Shown piece by piece: positions 1 to 6,894 of a stretch of DNA of 32,170 bases. A program made the position numbers and the translations under genes. The stretch comes from Candidatus Latescibacter sp. (GTDB lineage: Bacteria; Latescibacterota; Latescibacteria; Latescibacterales; Latescibacteraceae). A model generated the notes under the pieces. That model was not told the origin of the DNA, searched no databases, and saw nothing but the letters and a program-made list of their open reading frames with translations. The stretch spans positions 1 through 32,170 of the forward strand of contig JAUYCD010000140.1 in assembly GCA_030692375.1 (NCBI GenBank), written 5' to 3'. Positions within the stretch are counted from its first letter, which is position 1. Each line of letters begins with the position of its first letter.

Positions 1-72
1 TAAATATAATAACACGTAAGTGCAACATACTCAGTAAAATATCTGTTACATTTTGTTTTTTAGTCATTTAAG

Positions 73-96
73 TCCCCCGTTGGGGGATTTAGGGGG
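73..96. repeat. G/C-block hairpin, variant of repeat family A
   Basis: Positions 73-87 form a perfect hairpin (TCCCCC, loop GTT, GGGGGA), followed by a second G block at 92-96. It resembles the CCCCC/GGGGG palindromes found between genes later in the window, but lacks the TTA-TAA centre. It lies downstream of the lipoprotein gene on the minus strand. No T-run follows it on that strand, so a terminator role is not supported. I see nothing else in 1-184. Confidence 0.5.
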
Positions 97-184
97 CTGT
101 AGTTTTGAGGTTTACAGAAAGAAAATTATTTTTATGAATAATCCGGGCTATATCATATGTTGAAATTAAACTTCCGTCTCTCGA

Positions 185-904
185 CTATTTAATCGCAGAA
201 TAGAGATCACGTGCGAATTCTTTTGTAACACCTTTGGCAGTATTTCTTGTGAAATTGTTTACGATGTCCCATTTCCCGCTGATAAAACCATTCCAAACGA
301 CTCCCATTGTAGCTGTGCGTAAGACAAATACCTGTGCACTCATCGTTGCAAAATTTTGTTCAGCTCCGCCGGGGACAAGCGTCATACCTTTACCAGGGAA
401 ATTTTGCTTACCCAACATAGGCATCGCGGAAGCGGTAGCCCCCCTCGTTACTGTCATACCGAAAATCACAATAAGGTAGTCAACCCGGGCAGAAGCAAGT
501 TTTGCTGAAAGTGACTCACGACTCGCAGCCGTCAATGTCGCTATGCCATAAGCATCTTGAGAGAGAGTCAGATCAGTACGAATGCTGTCCAATGAAGAAA
601 AATTTAGCCTCCTGTACTTACCGTTTTGCCAGTCGTACATTTCTTCCTTGCCTGTAAGACAATCAACCAAGAATGACCGAATAAATGCCTCCCCGGACGC
701 GGGATTACCATCGAACGCGGAGATGAAGTCTTGTACCATAGATTTGATATTAATAGAATCCCAGAGTAAGAAAGCGCACCGATTTTTTAGCACTGAATAA
801 TCAGAGTACGAGGGATCACGAAAAATGATGGGGCGTTTAGCTGCACAACCTGACACAATACATAAGATAAGAATCGGTATCCACTTCCACATTTGACACC
901 TCAT
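185..904 (-). CDS. Putative lipoprotein of unknown function
   Basis: This 239-residue protein has a type II signal peptide: a short N-terminus, the hydrophobic stretch WIPILILCIV, and a lipobox ending V-S-G-C at Cys20. It should be lipidated and anchored to a membrane. The mature part matches no family I can name. It contains no obvious metal-binding or catalytic motif, and has a Gly/Met/Pro-rich segment around residues 160-185. The Met at 904 is preferred because AAGGA lies 9 nt upstream; Met5 is the alternative. It lies 54 nt downstream of the HsdS/AlbA_2 fusion gene in the same direction. It is the last gene of the accessory block, so it may be cargo of that block rather than a housekeeping lipoprotein. 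The lipoprotein call is firm; the function is unknown. Confidence 0.8.
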   Translation of the reverse strand: MRCQMWKWIPILILCIVSGCAAKRPIIFRDPSYSDYSVLKNRCAFLLWDSINIKSMVQDFISAFDGNPASGEAFIRSFLVDCLTGKEEMYDWQNGKYRRLNFSSLDSIRTDLTLSQDAYGIATLTAASRESLSAKLASARVDYLIVIFGMTVTRGATASAMPMLGKQNFPGKGMTLVPGGAEQNFATMSAQVFVLRTATMGVVWNGFISGKWDIVNNFTRNTAKGVTKEFARDLYSAIK

Positions 905-958
905 TTTACACGTCCTTGCCGCCGCGCTTCTCGCCGTCTGGTGAATGCAATTGTTTGG

Positions 959-2143
959 TCATTTCGGGAAGTGTTCCTGTATATAATGTAATGCATCGCG
1001 CGGAGGTAATTCAGTTGATGAAGGCCCAGAGCGCACGTAAAAGGCTTCAGGCGTGTTCTTGTCCGGTTTGAGCCAGACGTCCTCTTTGCTCTGCTTACAA
1101 ACGACCCAACAGATTCTCTTGTCATCAATAGTCACTAAATCATAGTCAATATACTGAAAAACACTGGGGATTATTTTGTCGGTGATTAGATTCCGTATGT
1201 GGAGGAGAAACTTGTCTTCATTTGCAAAATGATCTTGCTCGATCCCAAGGATAGTATGGTCGTCAGCGACACCTATCAAAAGCTCTCCGCCCTGTGTGTT
1301 ACAAAAAGCCACAATTGTCTTGAGTGTCGCAAGTTCTATATTGTTATCGTTCCGATTGGCCTTCAGATTCCAACGTAGTGAAGACTTAAACTCAAATTTT
1401 GATGTTTCGCCGTGAACAATTCGACTCTTTAAATTATTGGTCGAGATTTGAGACTTGATTTTACGAATTCGGTCTTCGTAATAGGTTGTGACTTGGGTCA
1501 ACTGGCTTTTCAAACGTTCGTTTTCTCCCTCTTTTCCGCGCGAGGCATTAAGTTGCACCCGTAGTTCGGCAATTTGTGCGTCTTTGCTTTGTAATTCATC
1601 ACGGAGAACAATTAGATCATCTGTCGTGGAGGACCCGATATGATCATCACCGAGTCGTTGAAGCTCGGAGAGTGGCAACAATGGAATTTGAATATTCGAT
1701 AAGGCACTAAGTGATAACCTTGGGATTAATGCCCCGCTTGTGGCTTTTTCCGCGTCTTGCAGAAAATGTTCCTGGCCTTTCAGAGTTCGGAGGTAAGATA
1801 CGATGTAGTCGTTATTTTCAGGCGTTCTGATGATAGCACAACTGTTGTTCACTACAGCCATAGGATCTGTATCACGATATATGTAAAGCTTTCGCCTGTT
1901 GAACAGTGTTGAGACAATGATGTCGCCGGGTTGAGCTATGGCTCGACGAAAACTGTCCTTTTGTGTGTCATCGACGTATGAATCCTTGTTAGTCTTCTCT
2001 AAACGACTGTCATTGATATTGCGCCCACCAATCAGTAAATATTTGCCCTGCTGTTTTCGTTCTTCTGGCAGGGGAGAATAGCCGGGAAATATAACTGCAA
2101 GTTCATTAATTGTTGCGATTCGTGTCTTTGGTGTCCCATTCAT
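959..2143 (-). CDS. HsdS-type target-recognition domain fused to AlbA_2/Schlafen-like domain
   Basis: The 394-residue protein has three parts. Residues about 1-165 resemble one half of a type I restriction specificity subunit: GDIIVS at 73-78, NNSCAIIRTP at 99-108, and SGALIPRLSLSALSN followed by IPLLPLSEL at 136-161, the usual end of an HsdS recognition domain. Residues about 172-235 are a charged heptad-like coiled coil, like the HsdS spacer helix. Residues about 248-392 look like an AlbA_2 (Schlafen-type, divergent AAA_4) domain: FEFKSSLRWN at 250-259, GGELLIGVADD at 285-295, and FYVRSGPSSTEL near the end. No hsdM or hsdR is adjacent. From family knowledge the first part should bind a DNA sequence and the last may bind or cut nucleic acid; the joint role is inference. 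AAGGA lies 8 nt before the ATG. The gene begins 20 nt after the R' box of an attC-like site and is probably the cargo of its own cassette. Confidence 0.8.
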   Translation of the reverse strand: MNGTPKTRIATINELAVIFPGYSPLPEERKQQGKYLLIGGRNINDSRLEKTNKDSYVDDTQKDSFRRAIAQPGDIIVSTLFNRRKLYIYRDTDPMAVVNNSCAIIRTPENNDYIVSYLRTLKGQEHFLQDAEKATSGALIPRLSLSALSNIQIPLLPLSELQRLGDDHIGSSTTDDLIVLRDELQSKDAQIAELRVQLNASRGKEGENERLKSQLTQVTTYYEDRIRKIKSQISTNNLKSRIVHGETSKFEFKSSLRWNLKANRNDNNIELATLKTIVAFCNTQGGELLIGVADDHTILGIEQDHFANEDKFLLHIRNLITDKIIPSVFQYIDYDLVTIDDKRICWVVCKQSKEDVWLKPDKNTPEAFYVRSGPSSTELPPRDALHYIQEHFPK

Positions 2144-2162
2144 GGTTTCATCCTTTTCTTAG

Positions 2163-2243
2163 ACCCAACGCCCCGGTTGAGCGGCCGGTTTTCCCGTAGC
2201 GAAGCGGCGGGGAAACCGGTCCGCCTCGAACCTGTTGTTAGAT
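2163..2243 (-). other. Integron attC-like recombination site at the 3' end of the SIR2 gene
   Basis: Read on the minus strand, this 81-nt site begins with R'' ATCTAAC (RYYYAAC consensus) and ends with R' GTTGGGT (GTTRRRY consensus). After a 5-nt spacer comes L'' GTTCGAGGCGG, which pairs with L' CCGCTCAAC except for two unpaired extra bases on the L'' side. Such extrahelical bases are a hallmark of attC sites and set their orientation. The inner part folds as CCGGTTTCCCCG against CGGGAAAACCGG with one mismatch, capped by a CCGCTTCG-containing tip. The SIR2 stop codon TAA lies inside the R'' box, the normal place for a cassette attC, and the next gene starts 20 nt beyond R'. Structure, box consensus, orientation and position all agree. 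I could not scan for an integrase, and none is in the window. Confidence 0.85.
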
Positions 2244-3419
2244 GGCGATTTCCAGCACACGGTGAAGTGCCTTTGTTTTCAACGCCCATTCTAATGTGTG
2301 GCGGCCGATATCTCGATAGCTGGCTCCGAATAGTGCGGAGTAGTTCTCATGGACTTGCGAGTTGGGATCGACAACAAAAACGTTGGGCCTATTTGTCCGC
2401 GTTCCGGTGGCGAGTGCAGCATGGATCAGCGCACGCATAAAACCATCGGTCGGCGGCATGCTGTAACCGATAAACAGAATCGTATTTGCCGTGCTGAGCT
2501 CATTGAATGCATATTTCCAAACATTTGCCAACCAGTGTTTTCTCGCTACCTTTGCGTAGGTTGGAGGAACAATAGCAGGCGTCAGTGATTGACCATAGTC
2601 GTTACGAATTTTCCAAATCGCGTCAACAGCAAATATAGCTGGTTTATTCAGAAAATTGTAGGACAGGCCGATAGGTTTATCGTCTCCAAGATCGATGGAA
2701 ACAAATAATTTATGGTCGCCACTTTTAGACACGTCTTCGAAATAATTGACACTCCCGTGGAGCTTGCATAACACGAATTGTACGTCGGGGTCATCCTGAT
2801 TTACCCGCAAATAGGGCGTTGATCCGTGACCGGCATTGATGATGTTAACACCGTCGGAAAGTCCCTTGAACGGGTATGCACATAGTGCCCCGTTCTTCCA
2901 GGACATGTACTCGAAGATCAGATCGTAATTCGTCGAAATAACGGTTGTCCGTTTCCAAATACACGACTCGCTAAGAAGGCCGAAAAAGTCTGTGTAGGTC
3001 TGTTCCCGTGTTTTCCGGTCAGGATTCAAAAGTGGGCATTGCTGGTAGATTTTCCAAAGCCACAGCTGGATCTTTTCGATCAATTGATCCAGCGCGTAAT
3101 CCGTGTCTTGTAGGCGGATTGTCGAGAGTCCAGCTTCGTTCATTGCTTCGGCGATACAGAAAACCGTTTCGAGATTCTCCGCATCTTCCGACGTTACTGT
3201 CGGGGAACGGCGACATATTTTCTGGAAAGCATAGAAGACGTCGGCCGCTTCGACGAGCACCTGCGCAGCGTGCTTTTCGTTTTTCGATGCATGCTTCGAG
3301 AGGGTGCGGTAATCCTCTCGTGATTGAGGACCGAAAGCTGACATGACTGGGAGGCCAGCGTCAAAAGCAAAGCCAGCACCGAGAAAAATTACTACATCAC
3401 GTTTAGGTATCATGGTCAT
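2238..3419 (-). CDS. SIR2-like domain protein (candidate NAD-hydrolysing defence effector)
   Basis: The 393-residue protein has the hallmarks of a SIR2-like (SIR2_2-type) fold. These are the NAD-binding GAGFAFDAGLP at 14-24, STNYD at 162-166, KLHGS at 219-223 with the presumed catalytic His221, GYSMPPTD at 318-325, and a late VVDPN at 349-353. It lacks the four zinc cysteines of true protein-deacetylase sirtuins. In bacteria, stand-alone or fused SIR2 domains of this sort often deplete NAD+ in anti-phage systems; applying that here is inference. No second effector or sensor domain is evident. The gene ends inside the R'' box of an attC-like site, so it appears to be cassette cargo. Start choice lies between Met1 and Met3 (3413), neither with a strong ribosome site. 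A TATAAT-like box lies about 110 nt upstream at 3528-3533, without a good -35. Confidence 0.85.
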   Translation of the reverse strand: MTMIPKRDVVIFLGAGFAFDAGLPVMSAFGPQSREDYRTLSKHASKNEKHAAQVLVEAADVFYAFQKICRRSPTVTSEDAENLETVFCIAEAMNEAGLSTIRLQDTDYALDQLIEKIQLWLWKIYQQCPLLNPDRKTREQTYTDFFGLLSESCIWKRTTVISTNYDLIFEYMSWKNGALCAYPFKGLSDGVNIINAGHGSTPYLRVNQDDPDVQFVLCKLHGSVNYFEDVSKSGDHKLFVSIDLGDDKPIGLSYNFLNKPAIFAVDAIWKIRNDYGQSLTPAIVPPTYAKVARKHWLANVWKYAFNELSTANTILFIGYSMPPTDGFMRALIHAALATGTRTNRPNVFVVDPNSQVHENYSALFGASYRDIGRHTLEWALKTKALHRVLEIAI

Positions 3420-3443
3420 TGTTCTCGGAAGGGAAGTTTACCC

Positions 3444-3611
3444 ATCTAACAAGTAATTCTGTAGCCGTCTTTATAACACCCAATTTAAAAATTATTTCTA
3501 TTGAATCGCAAAAATAAATAATAAACTATTATACAAAAAAGCTAAATGTATAGCACCCTCATATCCTCACATAAGAGGCCATGCGAGCCGGGAATTATCG
3601 ACTTGTTCGTT
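3444..3611 (-). other. Possible long or decayed attC-like site upstream of the SIR2 gene
   Basis: On the minus strand a perfect R'-type core GTTAGAT lies at 3450-3444, 24 nt before the SIR2 start codon. It is preceded by GAATTACTT. That arm pairs with AACAAGT...AATTC at 3607-3592, except for a 4-nt insertion. The far R'' box (AACGAAC) fits the consensus poorly, and the 168-nt total is longer than most attC sites. The stretch between the arms is A/T-rich and non-coding, and I see no gene in 3420-3692. It could be a decayed site, a lone core site, or chance. Confidence 0.25.
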
Positions 3612-3624
3612 TTCATATTTGCAC

Positions 3625-3684
3625 ATTAAACGTTAAGAATCGGCGGCGCAGTCTCACCGTGTCCGCTGGATTTGCTTGTGGGGC
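3625..3684 (-). other. Degenerate attC-like site after the HNH endonuclease gene
   Basis: Read on the minus strand, this 60-nt stretch starts 8 nt after the HNH stop codon. It has R'' GCCCCAC (one departure from RYYYAAC), spacer AAGCA, L'' AATCCAGCGG, a 16-nt tip, L' CCGCCGATT, spacer CTTAAC, and R' GTTTAAT (one departure from GTTRRRY). L'' and L' pair with one extra base on the L'' side, as in true attC sites. Position, length and polarity fit a cassette end. The outer boxes pair poorly with each other, so this may be a decayed site. Confidence 0.45.
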
Positions 3685-3692
3685 CATTTCTT

Positions 3693-4412
3693 TCATAGAT
3701 TCCGCTCTATAATCTTCTTCACGTAGGCAGGCATCTCTTGCTGAAGTTCTTCCGTCTTCTTTTTCAACCGATCATAGACTGCAACTTCAGCATCTGTCCA
3801 GATGATGTCAAGCCGGCGCTCTTGGCGCATGGCAATGTGAGTGTAATCCTCAGGATAAGCCCAGTAACATGACCGACATATATTGGCATCTTTCTGTTCA
3901 AGCCAATTTGCGCAGTGCTCGCAAGACCACGATTTGGCGCGGTTTGCTGAGTTGCAGAGCAACATAAAGTCTTCTGTATCCTGCTTTCCTGCGATATCCC
4001 CCGCAACCTCAAATGGGATACGATGGTCAATCTGTAACTCTCGTTCACCGAATGGTTCAAGGTAAATGGCGCACCGCGGACCATACTTTTCGATCAGAAA
4101 TCGTTTCAGATCCTTCGTGAACGCCGTGCGGCCAATGAATTTTCCAAATCGGGATTTATTAGGATCTCCAAAACGGTATGCGGCAATCTTGCGTCCGTCC
4201 GAGCCTTCAACTCTGAACATCTCAATTGGGATACCGTTTTCTTTGACGTCACGCACGGCTCTCGGGGGATGATTGTAGCCATATTTGTCTTTCAACTCTT
4301 GCGTGGTTATGAAACCATGCTTGAGAATGTGGTCTATTACTGTCCGAGGACGCTTGGCTTTGACTTTTTTGCATAGCTTTATGAATTCTTTTGGAAGCTT
4401 TGGTTTCGTCAT
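3693..4412 (-). CDS. HNH endonuclease, probable restriction partner of the Dam-type methyltransferase
   Basis: The 239-residue protein begins with a helix-turn-helix-like region (residues about 22-80, VIDHILKHGFITTQELKDKY). An HNH nuclease core follows: LQIDHRIPFEV at 126-136 carries the DH pair, and LLCNSANRAKS at 151-161 supplies the Asn. Two cysteine pairs, CEHC at 164-167 and CRSC at 179-182, probably bind structural zinc. Its start codon overlaps the stop of the upstream methyltransferase gene as ATGA, so the two are translationally coupled. An HNH nuclease coupled to a DNA adenine methyltransferase is best read as a type II restriction-modification pair; recognition of GATC would be a guess from the methyltransferase family. 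An attC-like site follows the stop codon by 8 nt, so the pair may be one cassette. Confidence 0.85.
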   Translation of the reverse strand: MTKPKLPKEFIKLCKKVKAKRPRTVIDHILKHGFITTQELKDKYGYNHPPRAVRDVKENGIPIEMFRVEGSDGRKIAAYRFGDPNKSRFGKFIGRTAFTKDLKRFLIEKYGPRCAIYLEPFGERELQIDHRIPFEVAGDIAGKQDTEDFMLLCNSANRAKSWSCEHCANWLEQKDANICRSCYWAYPEDYTHIAMRQERRLDIIWTDAEVAVYDRLKKKTEELQQEMPAYVKKIIERNL

Positions 4413-5323
4413 GATCTCGTCTCAAAAAGGCACATTTGTTCGCTTCGCGGTAAGCGGTAGACAGTTTTCAATTTAATGAGTTCATCGGCTAATGCTGGGG
4501 AAATGTAAAGCGACTCAATAGTAGCGTCGTCCCTGCCCAATAGAGTTGCCTGCGTTGATCGGCCAGCTTGAAGCTCCGTGAGTGTAAGGTTTAAATGTTC
4601 GGGGAGGCGAATGCCATGAACTTTATCTCCGGTGCGTCCATCGTAACTAACAAGGTATCTGATATGCCTGGTGTTGAGGTGTTCAAGAACTTCGACAAAC
4701 TCACAAAACTGTACGCTGGTAAGGTAGCGTGTATCTTTATTCCCACAAACCCCCTGATATGGCGGATCCATATAAATAAGATCGCTCTCGGTCGCTTGCG
4801 TTAGAACATCCCTGTAGTTCTTGGATGAAAATGCCGTCTTCCCTTTTAGAAGAGATGATGCTCCAAGAATATGTTCTCGCATGGTGACGGGCATTGTTCC
4901 CTTTCGGCGGTTATCGGGACTCTGGTTGAATTCTCCATTAGCATTATATCGGACTGAGGCTTTGACACACCGTGCAAGTAAGTAGAGAAAGTAATCAGGT
5001 CTGCCTGTTAAGTTGAACTTGTCCCGAACCTTTTTGTAATACACCTTTGGATCGTCGAGTTGTTCATGCCAAAGGTCTTCATATTCCTTGGCCAGCTTGT
5101 CCGGTGTGGTGACAATGGCGCGCCAAAGATCGATCAATGGTTTATTCAAATCGTTTATCTGAAAAGCCTTTGCGCTCTTGTACGTGGCTGCGGCCAGCGA
5201 TATCGCTGCCGATCCGGCAAATGGCTCATACAGAGTAGACACACTCGCCGGGAAGCACCGCAAAATATCGTCCGCCAAGTTTCGTTTGCTCCCCTGATAA
5301 GGGATTGGATGAGGAATATTCAT
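4409..5323 (-). CDS. Dam-family DNA adenine N6-methyltransferase (restriction-modification)
   Basis: This is a D12-class adenine methyltransferase. Counted from the upstream Met at 5329, PYQGSKRNLA at 10-19 and YEPFAGSAAISL at 34-45 form the S-adenosylmethionine site, and DPPY at 188-191 is the catalytic motif IV. The total of about 305 residues is normal for Dam/M.DpnII relatives. It methylates adenine in DNA and, with the overlapping HNH nuclease, would protect host sites. The Met at 5323 is preferred because AAAGG lies 8 nt before it but only 2 nt before the Met at 5329; the extra two residues are the only difference. A promoter-like TTGACA/TATTTT pair lies about 120 nt upstream. The sequence is A/T-richer than the kdsD gene that precedes it, consistent with acquired DNA. 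Confidence 0.9.
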   Translation of the reverse strand: MNIPHPIPYQGSKRNLADDILRCFPASVSTLYEPFAGSAAISLAAATYKSAKAFQINDLNKPLIDLWRAIVTTPDKLAKEYEDLWHEQLDDPKVYYKKVRDKFNLTGRPDYFLYLLARCVKASVRYNANGEFNQSPDNRRKGTMPVTMREHILGASSLLKGKTAFSSKNYRDVLTQATESDLIYMDPPYQGVCGNKDTRYLTSVQFCEFVEVLEHLNTRHIRYLVSYDGRTGDKVHGIRLPEHLNLTLTELQAGRSTQATLLGRDDATIESLYISPALADELIKLKTVYRLPRSEQMCLFETRS

Positions 5324-5442
5324 GCCCATAGCCTTTAAATTCTCTTCATTGAGTTTTAATAAGTATTATTTTTTTTCTCTATGACACCCATGACTGTATA
5401 ATACCGTGTCTGCTGTAGTTGCAAAGTCAATATATGTGTATC

Positions 5443-5470
5443 AAAATACCTTAAATCATCTCACTGTCAA
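5443..5470 (-). promoter_or_regulatory. Putative sigma-70-type promoter for the methyltransferase-HNH genes
   Basis: On the minus strand a perfect -35 box TTGACA (5470-5465) is followed, after 16 nt, by TATTTT (5448-5443). It sits in the 187-nt gap between kdsD and the methyltransferase and points at the latter. It could also drive the cassette genes downstream. The -10 box is imperfect and the leader of about 120 nt is long. Confidence 0.5.
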
Positions 5471-5510
5471 GTGTTTTTCATTCCAGATGCACAACTCGCA
5501 CCCTTATCTT

Positions 5511-6494
5511 TTACACCACTCCCGCGAGTGAAAGATCTATCCACCGGATCAGCCCGATCGGAACGCGGTCTGAATGGGTCACCACCAGTGTGGTCACGAT
5601 GTGTTTCTCCATAAGATTGACCGCCGCGGCCGCAAAGGCGTTCGGGTCGATGGTCAGGGGATCGGAGCGGGGGGACCGGTCACGGCTGGTATGCGCCATG
5701 GCCTCCCGTGCATCCACTTCAAGGGGCCGGGGGACACGCTGGAGAAGCCTCCTCAAATCGCCGTCGGTTATAACCCCGGAAAGACGGCCCTGTTCCGTGA
5801 TAACCGCGATGCCCAGCTTCTTGTCGCTCATTACCTCAATGACCTCGCCCATGGATGCATTGATATCCGCCAGCGGAAGATCGTCGCCGCAGATCATCAG
5901 GTCTTTCACCCGGTAGGTGAGTTTATTGCCGATGGTACCTCCCGGATGCAGAACGGCGAAATCATCGGCGGTCAGCCCTTTACGGTTCAGGAGGCTGATG
6001 GCGAGCGCATCGCCGAGAGCCAGTGCGGCTGTGGTCGAGGCAGTCGGCACGATATTGAGCGGACAGGCCTCGCGTTCCACCGCGGTATTCAGCACCACAT
6101 CGGATATTCCGGCCAGATTGGATACCGGATTCCCGGTTATGGCGATGATGGGTATCCCAAGCCGTTTCAGGTGGTTGAGCATACTGTTCAACTCATCTGT
6201 GGAGCCGCTCTTGGATATGATGATCGCCGAATCTCCCCGCATGATCATACCGATGTCGCCATGGGCGCCCTCCACCGGATGGATGAAAAAGGCCGGAATC
6301 CCTATACTCGCAAGGGTTGAGGCGATTTTTCTGCCGATTATCCCCGACTTGCCGAGACCGGACACAATGACCCGTCCTTTGGTACGGGATAATATTTCTT
6401 CCGCACGGTCAAACTCCGGCCCGATACGATCGATCAGACGGATAATGGCTTCTGCTTCCGTTTTCAGCACTTCTATGGCTATTTCCCTGCTCAC
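5511..6494 (-). CDS. kdsD: Arabinose-5-phosphate isomerase (SIS plus CBS-pair domains)
   Basis: KdsD/KpsF converts ribulose-5-phosphate to arabinose-5-phosphate, the first step towards Kdo for lipopolysaccharide or capsule, so the host is probably a diderm. A SIS sugar-isomerase domain fills roughly residues 20-165 (VIVSGLGKSGIIGRKIAST, then EGAHGDIGMI and IIISKSGSTDEL). Two CBS domains follow to the end, with GVITDGDLRR in the first. The GTG at 6494 is chosen: it gives 327 residues, the usual family length, and CGAGG lies upstream. The frame stays open to an ATG at 6557, but the extra 21 residues are aromatic-rich, lack a ribosome site and are not typical of the family. It is the first ordinary chromosomal gene to the right of the accessory block. 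Confidence 0.93.
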   Translation of the reverse strand: MSREIAIEVLKTEAEAIIRLIDRIGPEFDRAEEILSRTKGRVIVSGLGKSGIIGRKIASTLASIGIPAFFIHPVEGAHGDIGMIMRGDSAIIISKSGSTDELNSMLNHLKRLGIPIIAITGNPVSNLAGISDVVLNTAVEREACPLNIVPTASTTAALALGDALAISLLNRKGLTADDFAVLHPGGTIGNKLTYRVKDLMICGDDLPLADINASMGEVIEVMSDKKLGIAVITEQGRLSGVITDGDLRRLLQRVPRPLEVDAREAMAHTSRDRSPRSDPLTIDPNAFAAAAVNLMEKHIVTTLVVTHSDRVPIGLIRWIDLSLAGVV

Positions 6495-6607
6495 CTTTTC
6501 AGTAACCTCGCTTTTAATGAATTTCAGGTAGTATTTATACCAATATGGGTATGCCATTAAATAAGGTTCGTGATCGTATATATAGATGCCGAAACAAGTT
6601 CGGATGC

Positions 6608-6692
6608 AGCGGACTCTTCGACAGGCTCAGAGTCCGCTGTCCGAGCACTGAGCTTGTCGAAGTGCACGTGTCATCCTGAACTCGTTTCAGGA
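6608..6692. repeat. Cluster of three interlocking palindromes between kdsD and the CBM9/FGE gene
   Basis: AGCGGACTCT at 6608-6617 pairs exactly with AGAGTCCGCT at 6629-6638. CTTCGACAGGCTCAG at 6616-6630 pairs 14 of 15 with CTGAGCTTGTCGAAG at 6648-6662, so the two hairpins are mutually exclusive. TCCTGAA at 6674-6680 pairs with TTCAGGA at 6686-6692. It looks like a dispersed repeat rather than a terminator, as no T-run follows. The rest of the 6558-6894 gap is A/T-rich; apart from a ribosome site just before 6895 I see nothing in it. Confidence 0.65.
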
Positions 6693-6894
6693 TCTAAATG
6701 TGCAATCAATGCGCAATATTTCTAAAAATACTTACCAAATGACATAACCGGATATACTTATTTCTCTTTTGGTTTGTGAAAATATATATATTTTCAGAAC
6801 ATCTTTCAACCTTAATCTCACATAAGAGAATGCTTATGTCGAATCAAGTCTTCCCACGATAAAATATACCCAATTACTGATATGGAGAAATCAT

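Noticed and set aside
73-96. Terminator for the lipoprotein gene
   Set aside because: The hairpin is strong, but no T-run follows it on the minus strand.
901-1128. 75-residue minus-strand open frame across the end of the fusion gene
   Set aside because: It overlaps the AlbA_2 domain out of frame and its low-complexity basic tail looks like a shadow.
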